NCBI GenBank assembly: GCA_949511625.1
Contig: CATFEX010000029.1
Coordinates: 9,036 to 73,035 of the forward strand
Reading direction: 5' to 3'
DNA: 64,000 nucleotides
Source: UBA11891 sp003533785
GTDB lineage: Bacteria; Bacteroidota; Bacteroidia; Flavobacteriales; Flavobacteriaceae
Of this stretch, positions 1-8,322 are shown in pieces (positions within the stretch are counted from its first letter, which is position 1; each line of letters starts with the position of its first letter). Position numbers and translations under genes: made by a program. Under the pieces are notes generated by a model. The model did no database searches and was not told the origin of the DNA. It saw nothing but the letters and a program-made list of their open reading frames with translations.

Positions 1-382
1 TGTGGTTTTAACGCCTAAAATTCTCAAAAATTCTCAGGAATATATCAGTAAGACCTATAAGCTTCCTAGCAACACAGTAGATTTTGTATTTCATGGAGGA
101 TCTGGTTCCAGTATCGAAGAAATTCGAGAAGCCATTGGGTATGGAGTGATAAAAATGAATATCGATACCGATCTACAATTTGCCTTTACAGAGGGAATTC
201 GAGATTATATGAATGATAATATTGATTATTTAAAAACTCAAATTGGGAATCCAGAAGGGGCTGAACAGCCCAATAAAAAATATTACGATCCCAGAAAATG
301 GCTTCGCGTGGGCGAAAGCACTTTAAAGACTAGACTCATTCAAGCTTTTGAAGATTTGAATAATGTCAATACATTAGATTAA
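1..382 (+). CDS. fbaA: class II fructose-bisphosphate aldolase, C-terminal part
   Basis: Partial gene; the reading frame runs off the left edge, so only about the last 126 residues are present. Class II aldolases are zinc enzymes that interconvert fructose 1,6-bisphosphate with dihydroxyacetone phosphate and glyceraldehyde 3-phosphate in cytoplasmic glycolysis and gluconeogenesis. Visible are the metal-histidine segment FHGGSGSS, the phosphate-binding KMNIDTD motif, and the conserved tail with GNPEG, PNKKYYDPRKWLR and GESTLKTRL, which match the E. coli FbaA subclass. It ends 9 nt before accD on the same strand, so the two are probably cotranscribed. The identification is firm; the true start is outside the window. 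Confidence 0.95.
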   Translation, partial: VVLTPKILKNSQEYISKTYKLPSNTVDFVFHGGSGSSIEEIREAIGYGVIKMNIDTDLQFAFTEGIRDYMNDNIDYLKTQIGNPEGAEQPNKKYYDPRKWLRVGESTLKTRLIQAFEDLNNVNTLD

Positions 383-391
383 AATTTTTCT

Positions 392-1246
392 ATGGCGTGG
401 TTCAACAGAAGTGAAAAGGGAATCCAGACCAAAACGGAAGAAAAAAAGGATACCCCAAAAGGATTGTGGTACAAAACTCCCACAGGGAAAATAATTGAAA
501 CTCAGGAATTAGCAGAGAATTTCTACGTTAGTCCAGAGGACGATTATCATGTTCAAATAGGGAGTAAAGAATATTTTGAAATCCTATTCGATAATAAGTT
601 TATTGAGATTGCCGCAGACCTGAAATCAAAAGATTTTCTTCGATTCGAAGACACTAAAAAATACAAGGACCGCATCAAAGCGGCAAATAAAAAAACCAAG
701 TTGAATGATGCCATTCGGGTCGCTGTTGGGAACTCCAAGAGTAAGCCGTTGGTTATTGCTTGTATGGATTTTGCATTTATTGGTGGTTCCATGGGATCTG
801 TCGTTGGAGAAAAAATTTGGCGAGCCGCCGACCACGCCTTGAAGAATAAAATTCCCTTATTGGTCATCTCCAAATCGGGAGGAGCACGAATGATGGAAGC
901 CGCTACTTCACTCATGCAAATGGCCAAGACTGCAGCAAAACTGAGTGAACTCTCCGAAGCGGGTGTTCCTTACATTTCGCTCTGCACAAATCCAACTACC
1001 GGTGGCACAACAGCTTCCTTCGCCATGTTAGGAGATATTAATATTGCGGAACCCGGTGCACTTATTGCTTTTGCTGGGCCCAGAGTGGTCAAAGATACCA
1101 CAGGAAAAGAACTCCCAGAAGGCTTCCAAACCAGTGAATTCTTACTAGAAAAAGGGTTTTTAGATAAGATAGTCCACCGAAAGAACCTCAAAGGTGAAAT
1201 AAACAACTATCTGGATTTGGTTCTCAACCGCCATCTTCGTTCTTAG
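392..1246 (+). CDS. accD: acetyl-CoA carboxylase carboxyltransferase beta subunit
   Basis: Beta subunit (284 aa) of the carboxyltransferase that moves the carboxyl group from biotin to acetyl-CoA to give malonyl-CoA, the first step of fatty-acid synthesis. The crotonase-type core is clear: IGGSMGSVVGEK, SKSGGARMMEA, GGTTASFAMLGD, EPGALIAFAGPRV. The N-terminal domain, which in E. coli carries a four-cysteine zinc ribbon, aligns here (residues about 24-57) but all four cysteines are replaced (about T29, T31, S47, D50). The alpha subunit (accA) is not in the window. Start is the ATG 9 nt after the aldolase stop. Confidence 0.96.
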   Translation: MAWFNRSEKGIQTKTEEKKDTPKGLWYKTPTGKIIETQELAENFYVSPEDDYHVQIGSKEYFEILFDNKFIEIAADLKSKDFLRFEDTKKYKDRIKAANKKTKLNDAIRVAVGNSKSKPLVIACMDFAFIGGSMGSVVGEKIWRAADHALKNKIPLLVISKSGGARMMEAATSLMQMAKTAAKLSELSEAGVPYISLCTNPTTGGTTASFAMLGDINIAEPGALIAFAGPRVVKDTTGKELPEGFQTSEFLLEKGFLDKIVHRKNLKGEINNYLDLVLNRHLRS

Positions 1247-1252
1247 TTTTAC

Positions 1253-1282
1253 TTTGTTATCAGACAATTAAGTGTATCTTTG
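1253..1282 (+). promoter_or_regulatory. promoter upstream of rpsO
   Basis: TTTG at 1253-1256, an 18-nt spacer and TATCTTTG at 1275-1282. This fits the Bacteroidota housekeeping promoter (-33 TTG, -7 TAnnTTTG). It lies in the only gap between accD and rpsO and would give a leader of roughly 35-40 nt for rpsO and probably pnp. Confidence 0.7.
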
Positions 1283-1325
1283 CCCATCATTTGTGTACAT
1301 AATAATCATTTAAATAAATATTGGC

Positions 1326-1595
1326 ATGTATTTGACAACAGAAAAAAAGAAAGAGATTTTCAAAAAATACGGGAAATCTGAAAATGATACCGGATCTACA
1401 GAAGGCCAAATTGCCTTATTCTCACATCGCATCGATCACTTGTCCAGCCATCTCAAAAATAACGCTAAAGATTTTAACACAGAGCGTTCATTGGTTCGTT
1501 TGGTAGGAAAGAGAAGAAGTTTACTTGACTATCTCAAGGCCAAGGATATCGTTCGCTACCGTGAGGTTATTAAAGAATTAGGTATTCGAAAATAA
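1326..1595 (+). CDS. rpsO: 30S ribosomal protein S15
   Basis: Small-subunit protein S15 (89 aa, the normal length), which binds 16S rRNA in the central domain and helps order platform assembly. Recognised by the family core TGSTEGQIALFSHRIDHLSSHL, here residues about 22-43, followed by the basic KDFNTERSLVRLVGKRRSLLDYL region typical of S15. It is followed after 80 nt by pnp, the classical rpsO-pnp order found in many bacteria. A consensus promoter precedes it. The call is secure. Confidence 0.98.
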   Translation: MYLTTEKKKEIFKKYGKSENDTGSTEGQIALFSHRIDHLSSHLKNNAKDFNTERSLVRLVGKRRSLLDYLKAKDIVRYREVIKELGIRK

Positions 1596-1675
1596 TCGAC
1601 CCTTTTTTAATACTGAATTGTAGTTTTTCATTGGTTGCCACAACACACAACACTAAAGGTTAAACCAATATAATT

Positions 1676-3817
1676 ATGATTCCAAAGACATTTACCCAAG
1701 AAATTACACTTTCTGACGGGCGAACTATTACGCTCGAAACAGGAAAGCTCGCCAAACAAGCCGACGGATCCGTTGTGGTTCGCATGGGAGATTGTATGCT
1801 CCTTGCCACAGCCGTTTCGGCTCGCCATGCCAGTCCTGTGGACTTTCTTCCATTGACCATTGACTATCGGGAGAAATTTGCCGCCGCTGGTCGTTTCCCA
1901 GGAGGATTCTTTAAGAGAGAAGCCCGCCCTAGTAACGAAGAGATACTTACAATGCGATTGGTGGATCGAGTACTTCGTCCCTTATTCCCTAAAGATTATC
2001 ACGCTGAAACCCAAATTATGATTCAGTTGATGTCTCATGACGAATCTGTGATGCCCGATGCCCTTGCAGGATTAGCAGCCTCAACCGTTCTACAACTTTC
2101 CGATATTCCCTTTGAAAATCCGATCTCTGAAGCCCGTGTAGCACGAGTGGACGGAGAATGGATTATCAACCCAAGTAAAGAAATATTGGCCCAATCTGAT
2201 GTTGATATTATGATTGGAGCCAGTGCCGACTCTGTGGCAATGGTAGAAGGTGAATTCAGCGAAATTAGTGAAGAAGAAATGGTGGAGGCCATTGCTTTTG
2301 GTCATGAAGCCATTAAAGATCAAATCAAAGCCCAAGAAGCACTTGTTGCCGAAGTAGGAAAAAAAGAAACTCGAGAGTATGAGGGAGAGGATCAAGATGC
2401 AGAATTGGAAGCCCATATTCATAGCCTCGCATACGACAGATGCTATAAAATTGCAAAAAAGGGTGTAAGCAAGGCCGACCGAGGGGAGCTTTTCTCAACA
2501 TTAAAAGAAGAAATCAAAGCAGCTTATTCCGAAGAAGAATTGGAAGAAAAAGGAGACTTAATCTCAAAATATTTTAGTGGTGCTCAGAAAAAAGCAGTCC
2601 GTGATTTGGTCTTAAATGACGGCGTCCGTCTAGATGCCCGAAAGACTACTGAAATACGTCCTATTTGGTGTGAGGTTGATTATTTACCTTCTACTCATGG
2701 TTCCTCTGTATTTACACGAGGAGAGACCCAAGCACTTGCCACTGTTACTTTAGGAACTTCGAGAGAAGCTAATATTATTGACCTTCCTACAGAACAAGGC
2801 GAAGAAAACTTTTACTTACATTATAACTTCCCTCCTTTTTCAACGGGTGAAGCACGACCTCTTCGTGGGACTTCACGAAGAGAAGTGGGACATGGTAACT
2901 TGGCACAACGTGCCTTAAAAAAAGTAATGCCTGACGATTGTCCCTACACCGTCCGTGTTGTTTCTGAAGTATTGGAATCCAATGGCTCCTCTTCCATGGC
3001 TACTGTTTGCGCAGGAACGATGGCATTGATGGATGCAGGTATTCAAATCAACAAGCCCGTTTCTGGAATTGCTATGGGATTAATTACAGAGGGCGATCGC
3101 TATGCCGTATTATCTGATATTCTGGGTGACGAAGATCATTTGGGTGATATGGATTTTAAAGTTACTGGAACTCGAGATGGTATTACAGCTTGTCAAATGG
3201 ATATTAAAATTAAGGGACTGAGTTACGAAATCCTCACCCAAGCATTAATGCAAGCCAAAGAAGGTCGTTTGCATATCCTTGATCACTTAGAAGCAACAAT
3301 CTCACAACCGGCAACTTCCGTGAAGGAGCATGCTCCAAAGATGATTAACCGAACCATTCCAAATGAATTTATTGGAGCATTAATTGGTCCGGGTGGAAAG
3401 GTGATTCAGGAATTACAGAAAGAATCGGGTTGTACGATTGTAATTAACGAAGACCCCGTTACCGAAGAAGGTATCGTAGAAATATTGGGTACTTCTCCCG
3501 AAGGTATTGCGATGGTAGAAGCCAAGATAGATTCTATTACATTCAAGCCAGAAGTAGGGCAGACCTATGAAGTGAAAGTGATTAAGATGCTTGATTTTGG
3601 TGCTGTCGTTGAATATTTGGAAGCTCCTGGAAATGAAGTGCTGCTTCATGTAAGTGAATTGGCATGGGAACGAACAGAAAACGTATCCGATGTTGTCAAT
3701 ATGGGTGATGTCCTTGAAGTAAAGTATTTCGGTATTGACTCAAGAACACGAAAAGAAAAAGTTTCTCGAAAAGCTCTTTTACCTCGACCTGAGCGTAAAG
3801 ACAATAAAAGAGAGTAG
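1676..3817 (+). CDS. pnp: polynucleotide phosphorylase (polyribonucleotide nucleotidyltransferase)
   Basis: Phosphorolytic 3'-to-5' exoribonuclease of 713 aa that degrades mRNA to nucleoside diphosphates and can also add tails. Domain order is standard: first RNase PH-like domain (about 1-225), an alpha-helical linker, the second catalytic RNase PH domain (about 310-545, with FPPFSTGEARPLRGTSRREVGHG and the DIKIKGL segment), a KH domain with IGPGGK (about residue 565) and a C-terminal S1 domain (about 625-700). Length and order match bacterial PNPase. The gene follows rpsO. I see no clear hairpin at its end; the A6GCT-rich sequence at 3818-3834 could only form a loopless stem. Confidence 0.98.
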   Translation: MIPKTFTQEITLSDGRTITLETGKLAKQADGSVVVRMGDCMLLATAVSARHASPVDFLPLTIDYREKFAAAGRFPGGFFKREARPSNEEILTMRLVDRVLRPLFPKDYHAETQIMIQLMSHDESVMPDALAGLAASTVLQLSDIPFENPISEARVARVDGEWIINPSKEILAQSDVDIMIGASADSVAMVEGEFSEISEEEMVEAIAFGHEAIKDQIKAQEALVAEVGKKETREYEGEDQDAELEAHIHSLAYDRCYKIAKKGVSKADRGELFSTLKEEIKAAYSEEELEEKGDLISKYFSGAQKKAVRDLVLNDGVRLDARKTTEIRPIWCEVDYLPSTHGSSVFTRGETQALATVTLGTSREANIIDLPTEQGEENFYLHYNFPPFSTGEARPLRGTSRREVGHGNLAQRALKKVMPDDCPYTVRVVSEVLESNGSSSMATVCAGTMALMDAGIQINKPVSGIAMGLITEGDRYAVLSDILGDEDHLGDMDFKVTGTRDGITACQMDIKIKGLSYEILTQALMQAKEGRLHILDHLEATISQPATSVKEHAPKMINRTIPNEFIGALIGPGGKVIQELQKESGCTIVINEDPVTEEGIVEILGTSPEGIAMVEAKIDSITFKPEVGQTYEVKVIKMLDFGAVVEYLEAPGNEVLLHVSELAWERTENVSDVVNMGDVLEVKYFGIDSRTRKEKVSRKALLPRPERKDNKRE

Positions 3818-3880
3818 AAAAAAGCTTTTTTTTGTAACCTTTTAGCATTGAGTTCGTATCATCTATAATAAAGGATAACT

Positions 3881-4744
3881 ATGAGACAATTAAAAATCAC
3901 CAAACAGGTAACCAATCGAGAAACCGCATCTTTAGACAAATATCTACAAGAAATCGGCAAGGTTGACTTAATCACAGCTGAGCAGGAAGTAGAATTGGCT
4001 CAAAAGATTAAGGCTGGTGATCAAATTGCTCTAGAAAAGTTGACCAAAGCCAACCTTCGTTTTGTTGTCTCTGTGGCCAAACAATACCAAAATCAAGGGC
4101 TTACCCTGCCGGATCTAATCAATGAAGGAAATCTTGGGTTGATTAAGGCGGCTCAGCGTTTTGATGAAACACGTGGATTCAAATTCATTTCCTATGCCGT
4201 TTGGTGGATTCGTCAGTCCATTTTACAAGCTTTGGCAGAACAATCGCGAATTGTTCGGTTACCCTTAAATAAGATTGGTTCTATTAATAAAATCAACAAA
4301 ACCTATGCCTTCTTGGAGCAAGCGCACGAAAGAGCGCCCTCTGCAGAAGAGATTGCAAAGGAATTGGACATGACAGTAAATGATGTTAAAGAGTCTTTAA
4401 AAAACTCGGGACGTCACGTATCCATGGATGCCCCTTTAGTAGAAGGAGAAGATTCCAACCTCTATGATGTACTCAATAGTGGCGAATCTCCCAATCCAGA
4501 CAAAACCTTACTCCATGAGTCTTTACGGACTGAGATTGAACGCGCCCTAGAGACGCTCACTCCCAGAGAAGCTGATGTTGTTCGTTTGTATTTCGGATTG
4601 GGTAATCAACACTCCATGACATTGGAAGAGATTGGAGAAACATTTGACTTGACCAGAGAACGTGTTCGACAGATTAAAGAAAAAGCGATTCGAAGACTCA
4701 AACACACTTCAAGAAGTAAAATATTGAAAACCTATTTAGGATAA
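3881..4744 (+). CDS. rpoD: RNA polymerase primary sigma factor, short Bacteroidota type
   Basis: Housekeeping sigma factor (287 aa). It lacks the long region 1.1 of proteobacterial RpoD, as is normal for the Bacteroidota primary sigma. Region 1.2 (DKYLQEIGKVDLIT), region 2 (TKANLRFVVSVAKQY, LIKAAQRFD, FISYAVWWIRQSI), region 3 and region 4 (LTPREADVVRLYFGL, LEEIGETFDLTRERVRQIKEKAIR) are all intact. This protein would read the TTG / TAnnTTTG promoters seen elsewhere in the window. A strong terminator follows the stop codon. The symbol follows common usage; sigA is used for the same gene. Confidence 0.95.
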   Translation: MRQLKITKQVTNRETASLDKYLQEIGKVDLITAEQEVELAQKIKAGDQIALEKLTKANLRFVVSVAKQYQNQGLTLPDLINEGNLGLIKAAQRFDETRGFKFISYAVWWIRQSILQALAEQSRIVRLPLNKIGSINKINKTYAFLEQAHERAPSAEEIAKELDMTVNDVKESLKNSGRHVSMDAPLVEGEDSNLYDVLNSGESPNPDKTLLHESLRTEIERALETLTPREADVVRLYFGLGNQHSMTLEEIGETFDLTRERVRQIKEKAIRRLKHTSRSKILKTYLG

Positions 4745-4747
4745 TAT

Positions 4748-4775
4748 AAAGGGCAACTTTCGAGTTGCCTTTTTT
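4748..4775 (+). terminator. intrinsic terminator after the sigma factor gene
   Basis: A 7-bp GC-rich stem GGCAACT/AGTTGCC (4752-4758 and 4763-4769) closes a TTCG tetraloop and is followed by a T run (4770-4775); flanking A and T residues can lengthen the stem. The hairpin ends only about 12 nt before the rpe start codon. Confidence 0.9.
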
Positions 4776-4787
4776 CATTCATACTAC

Positions 4788-5435
4788 ATGGCTTTAATTG
4801 CACCCTCAATACTGGCAGCTGACTTTGGCAACTTGGAAAAAGACTGTAAAATGGTCAATTCCAGTCTGGCCGATTGGTTTCATATTGACATCATGGATGG
4901 CGTATTTGTTCCCAATATATCCTTTGGAATGCCCGTGTTAAAGGCTATTCAAGGGATAGCAGAAAAACCCTTAGATGTGCATTTAATGATTGTAGATCCC
5001 GACCGCTATGTAGACACCTTTGCGGATTTAGGATCGGCTGTGCTTACAGTACATTACGAAGCTTGTACTCATTTGCATCGAACCGTTCAAAAAATAAAAA
5101 GCTGTGGAATGAAAGCGGGTGTGGCTCTAAACCCACATACGCCTATAGCTGTACTTGAAGACATCATTCCCAACCTAGACCTCGTCTGCTTGATGAGTGT
5201 GAACCCTGGATTTGGTGGTCAATCCTTTATCGAAGGTACTTTTAATAAGGTGAAATCTTTAAAAACGCTTATTGAGCGAAAAGAAGCTGCAGTGCAAATT
5301 GAAATTGATGGGGGAGTGACTGACAAGAACGCCGAAACATTGATTGCATCGGGTGCAGATGTTTTAGTTGCAGGTTCTCATGTGTTTAAAGCTGAAGACC
5401 CAGAAGATGTTATTCGTACTCTAAAACAGTTATAA
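4788..5435 (+). CDS. rpe: ribulose-phosphate 3-epimerase
   Basis: TIM-barrel enzyme (215 aa) interconverting ribulose 5-phosphate and xylulose 5-phosphate in the non-oxidative pentose phosphate pathway. Family motifs are APSILAADFGNL, the metal-binding HIDIMDGVFVPNISFG segment, LDVHLMI, LMSVNPGFGGQ, IEIDGGV and the phosphate-binding VAGSHVF near the C-terminus. Length is normal. Its start lies just after the terminator of the sigma gene, so its expression depends on readthrough or on a promoter inside the upstream gene. A bidirectional terminator follows it. Confidence 0.97.
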   Translation: MALIAPSILAADFGNLEKDCKMVNSSLADWFHIDIMDGVFVPNISFGMPVLKAIQGIAEKPLDVHLMIVDPDRYVDTFADLGSAVLTVHYEACTHLHRTVQKIKSCGMKAGVALNPHTPIAVLEDIIPNLDLVCLMSVNPGFGGQSFIEGTFNKVKSLKTLIERKEAAVQIEIDGGVTDKNAETLIASGADVLVAGSHVFKAEDPEDVIRTLKQL

Positions 5436-5461
5436 AAAAAAGCAGCCAAAGCTGCTTTTTT
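5436..5461. terminator. bidirectional terminator between convergent rpe and OmpA-family gene
   Basis: AGCAGC (5441-5446), loop CAAA, GCTGCT (5451-5456), with an A run on the left and a T run on the right. It therefore reads as a stem followed by U residues on both strands, suiting the two convergent genes. Confidence 0.88.
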
Positions 5462-5483
5462 ACTACATTCCTTTTTTGCTTAA

Positions 5484-6896
5484 TTAGTTCCCCATTTTAA
5501 GTCGAAATTGAACCCTTCTGTTCTTGGCCCTACCTTCTGCCGTTTCATTACTATCCAGTGGATTAGCTTCTCCTTGACCAGAAATTTCCAATCGCCCTAC
5601 ATCAACCCCCATCTTTATGAGAGCATTTCGAACTGATTCTGCTCTTTTTATTGATAATGCTTGGTTATAAGCTTCATCACCATCGCTAGAAGAGTAGCCT
5701 TCAATTAGGAAAGTTCCATTCGGATTTTCTTCCAAAAGTGCTTTAATCTTCTCCAGAGTATCAAACATCTTTTTACCCAATATACGATCACTGTTAGCCA
5801 TGAAGTTGATCATAGCTCCGTAATTGTTCATGGTTTGAACCACTGCATCAGATACGTCAGGACATCCATTCTTTTCAGCTGTCCCCGCTTGCTCTGGACA
5901 AAGATCTTCTGCGTCTGGAACACCATCACCATCCTGATCTTCTAAATCTAAAGGGCAACCTTTATTGGATGCTACCCCCACTTCATCGGGACATTCGTCT
6001 ATGCCATCATGGACACCATCATTATCTGAATCTGGACAACCTTCTGTTTCAACAGAACCTGATTCCTCTGGACACTTATCATCTTTATCTGCTACTCCGT
6101 CCCCGTCTGAGTCTGGACAACCTTTCAATTCTTTGGATCCTGCTTCTTCAGGACAATCGTCCTCATTATCTGGAATACCGTCTTCGTCCGTATCAGGACA
6201 GCCTTCAAATTCTTTCAAACCAGGAACGTCTGGACACTTATCTTTATCATCGGGAATGCCGTCTTTGTCACGGTCGTTACTTCCAAAGGTATAACTCAAT
6301 CCCGCTTGGTGCTGAAAGTGTCGCACACCATTAGTTTCATACGGGTTTTTGAAGTTTGTTTGCACACTTAATGCTAAGTTAGAGGCAAGATAAAAATCCA
6401 ATCCAAAGCCTCCTACTACTTGTTGGGAAACGTTGGAAGACAAAAACAAAGGGTTTTCATCATCCAAAGAAATTGATTCAAAACTGGACAAACCCCAACC
6501 CCCTAATATAAAGGGACGAACTCCTTTCCCAGTGAAGGGACTGTATTTTATAAAACCATCTACGCTAAAATAAGGATATTCCGTTCCAGCGGTATTCCCC
6601 TCTATCTTAAAAACATTATTTATCGAAAGCATGGCACCAACAGAAAATTTTCCTTTCAAAAAGCGTTCTACAGAAAGGGTTGGACCTCCAATAGTCCAGT
6701 GGTCTCCTACATTGGTGAAATCATCAAAAAAACCACCCTGTGAACCGGCTGGTAATAATGTACTTGGGGTTCCACCCACTGGATAAATATCAATAGCGTT
6801 GGCAGATATATTTACTCGCCACGGGGCATCGGCTGTTTGCGCCATTCCAAAGGTGAAAACGCCTAAAGTCAATAATATGAGTAGTCTTTTTTTCAT
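5484..6896 (-). CDS. OmpA-family outer-membrane protein with thrombospondin type 3 calcium repeats
   Basis: A 470-aa exported protein. A signal peptide (residues 1-19, MKKRLLILLTLGVFTFGMA) precedes an N-terminal domain of about 185 residues rich in alternating aromatic strands ending SYTFGSN, probably an OmpA-like beta-barrel. Five consecutive calcium-binding thrombospondin type 3 repeats follow (about 208-343), each with the pattern DxDxDGxxD and paired CP/GCP cysteines. The C-terminal OmpA domain (about 355-470) carries LSIKRAESVRNAL and AEGRAKNRRVQF, the peptidoglycan-binding signature. The likely role is to tether the outer membrane to the wall. No specific gene name is justified. Confidence 0.93.
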   Translation of the reverse strand: MKKRLLILLTLGVFTFGMAQTADAPWRVNISANAIDIYPVGGTPSTLLPAGSQGGFFDDFTNVGDHWTIGGPTLSVERFLKGKFSVGAMLSINNVFKIEGNTAGTEYPYFSVDGFIKYSPFTGKGVRPFILGGWGLSSFESISLDDENPLFLSSNVSQQVVGGFGLDFYLASNLALSVQTNFKNPYETNGVRHFQHQAGLSYTFGSNDRDKDGIPDDKDKCPDVPGLKEFEGCPDTDEDGIPDNEDDCPEEAGSKELKGCPDSDGDGVADKDDKCPEESGSVETEGCPDSDNDGVHDGIDECPDEVGVASNKGCPLDLEDQDGDGVPDAEDLCPEQAGTAEKNGCPDVSDAVVQTMNNYGAMINFMANSDRILGKKMFDTLEKIKALLEENPNGTFLIEGYSSSDGDEAYNQALSIKRAESVRNALIKMGVDVGRLEISGQGEANPLDSNETAEGRAKNRRVQFRLKMGN

Positions 6897-6950
6897 AAAG
6901 CGTAACTTATTGCTATTCTAAACTGTTTTTTTCCTGTTTTATTGTGGATA

Positions 6951-6958
6951 CAAAGGTA
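6951..6958 (-). promoter_or_regulatory. -7 promoter element for the OmpA-family gene
   Basis: On the minus strand this reads TACCTTTG, an exact TAnnTTTG match, about 55 nt before the start codon. I see no good -33 TTG at the expected distance, so this is only a half-supported promoter. Confidence 0.45.
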
Positions 6959-6988
6959 CAATTGCATCCAAGACCTTTACATTAACGA

Positions 6989-7942
6989 TTATATTTTAAC
7001 TAGACCCAATTCTGTTAACCGTTGCTTTAGAAAGTTTCCTGCTGTGATAGGTCTGTATTGGGCAGGATTTTCCAAGCTCACACAATTGGATAAGCAATTC
7101 AAAGGCATATTAGCAGTGGGGTGCATAAAAAAAGGAATGGAGTATCGGGATTCGCTCCACAATTCCTTCGGAGGATTAATTACCCTATGAATGGTTGATT
7201 TGAGTCGATTATTAGTCAATCGAGCCATCATATCGCCCATATTGATCATTAATTCACCCACTTGGGCGTTCGCAGGAATCCATTCTCCAAATCGGTTCTG
7301 CACTTCCAATCCGCCTCCCTGGGCCCCCATTAATAAAGTGATCAAGTTTATGTCTCCATGTGCAGCCGCTCGAACAGCTTGTGAGGGTTCCCCCAGGAGG
7401 GGTGGATAATGAATGGGACGAAGAATAGAATTTCCCTGTTGTACATATTCCTCAAAATAATTAGGATCTAAATCCAAATAAAGAGCAATCCCTTTGAGTA
7501 CTGCTGCTCCTGTTTGTTCCAGAGCTTTAAATACTTGTTTTCCAATGCGGTTGAACTCTGGAAGTTCATCTACCAATACGTTATCTGGATATTGAAGACT
7601 CTGGTTCTCTTCGGCGGTCAAATATTGTCCGAAGTGGTAAAATTCCTTAAGATCCGCATGTGCATGTCCTTTGGCTGTTTCTTTTCCGAAAGGAGTGTAT
7701 CCGCGTTGTCCAGCTAGCCCCTGAACGTGATATTTCATTTTAACGGGTTCGGGTAAATTAAAAAATATCTTTATTTGATGATACAACTCCTCAATCAAAT
7801 CCGTAGTCAAGAAGTGTCCTCGCAAGGCAACAAAACCAATATCACTAAAGGCTGACCCTAAACTTTGAACAAAACTGTCCCTTGCAGATTTATCCTCAGA
7901 AAGGAACTGCTCTAGGTCAATTTGAGGAATAGTATTTCCCAT
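6989..7942 (-). CDS. isopenicillin N synthase-family 2-oxoglutarate/Fe(II)-dependent oxygenase
   Basis: A 317-aa non-haem iron oxygenase. The N-terminal DIOX_N-type segment (IPQIDLEQFL, GFVALRGH) is followed by the jelly-roll core with the iron triad HGDINLITLL (His and Asp) and STIHRV (second His), plus the SRYSIPFF motif whose Arg and Ser bind the 2-oxoglutarate carboxylate. The enzyme should therefore be active. Its substrate cannot be deduced; such proteins are widespread in flavobacteria without known function, and beta-lactam synthesis is not implied. It appears as a single gene with nothing related beside it. Confidence 0.9.
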   Translation of the reverse strand: MGNTIPQIDLEQFLSEDKSARDSFVQSLGSAFSDIGFVALRGHFLTTDLIEELYHQIKIFFNLPEPVKMKYHVQGLAGQRGYTPFGKETAKGHAHADLKEFYHFGQYLTAEENQSLQYPDNVLVDELPEFNRIGKQVFKALEQTGAAVLKGIALYLDLDPNYFEEYVQQGNSILRPIHYPPLLGEPSQAVRAAAHGDINLITLLMGAQGGGLEVQNRFGEWIPANAQVGELMINMGDMMARLTNNRLKSTIHRVINPPKELWSESRYSIPFFMHPTANMPLNCLSNCVSLENPAQYRPITAGNFLKQRLTELGLVKI

Positions 7943-8022
7943 AATTACATGATGCTATAGTCAATTACTTATACTACAATTTCTTCAATTTTTTTTAAAT
8001 TGCAAATATCCAAATCGTAAAA

Positions 8023-8283
8023 ATGTTTCAAGCCCTATTGATTCTATTGCTAACTGTTGGGGTTATTTTATTGCTCAATAAATTATTGCTTAAAATAACG
8101 CGTCTCTCAGAAATAAAAAAAAAGTTTTTTCAAAGGTATTATTTCATTCTAATGGGGATGCTTTTTCTTCTTCAGGGTATTTTATCAATAATTAAAGGGG
8201 GATGGGACTGGTCAAATGGATTCCAACTCTTATTGGGAAGTTTGTTCATTGCAATGATTATAATCAATCCCAAAAACCTATAA
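8023..8283 (+). CDS. small membrane protein of unknown function
   Basis: An 86-aa protein that I do not recognise. Hydropathy by eye gives three membrane-spanning stretches (about 3-21, 41-58 and 66-81), separated by a basic loop (KITRLSEIKKKFFQRYY) and a short WDW-containing loop. It starts at the ATG at 8023 and ends just before a hairpin terminator. It lies alone on the plus strand between two minus-strand genes. The ORF is real-looking because of its consistent hydrophobic pattern and clean start, but there is no functional clue. Confidence 0.7.
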   Translation: MFQALLILLLTVGVILLLNKLLLKITRLSEIKKKFFQRYYFILMGMLFLLQGILSIIKGGWDWSNGFQLLLGSLFIAMIIINPKNL

Positions 8284-8308
8284 AAAAACCCGCCGAAGCG
8301 GGTTAATT
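8281..8308 (-). terminator. terminator of the DUF2911 gene
   Basis: AACCCGC (8287-8293), CGAA loop, GCGGGTT (8298-8304). On the minus strand the loop is TTCG and the stem is followed by seven T residues, so it best serves the minus-strand gene ending at 8323; it may also stop the small plus-strand gene. Confidence 0.87.
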
Positions 8309-8322
8309 TAATAGGTGATTTT

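Noticed and set aside
553..927. 124-codon minus-strand frame inside accD
   Set aside because: Complete overlap with the conserved accD core; no independent signal.
3818..3840. Terminator after pnp
   Set aside because: The A6GCT6 sequence is self-complementary but has no loop; too weak to call.
5965..6334. Two plus-strand frames of 109 and 121 codons opposite the calcium-repeat gene
   Set aside because: They are antisense shadows produced by the repeated DxDxDG codons; composition is Ser/Pro-rich or Leu/His-rich in step with the repeats.
6989..7942. Beta-lactam biosynthesis gene
   Set aside because: The protein is an isopenicillin N synthase-family oxygenase, but no other secondary-metabolite genes are nearby and this family is broad.
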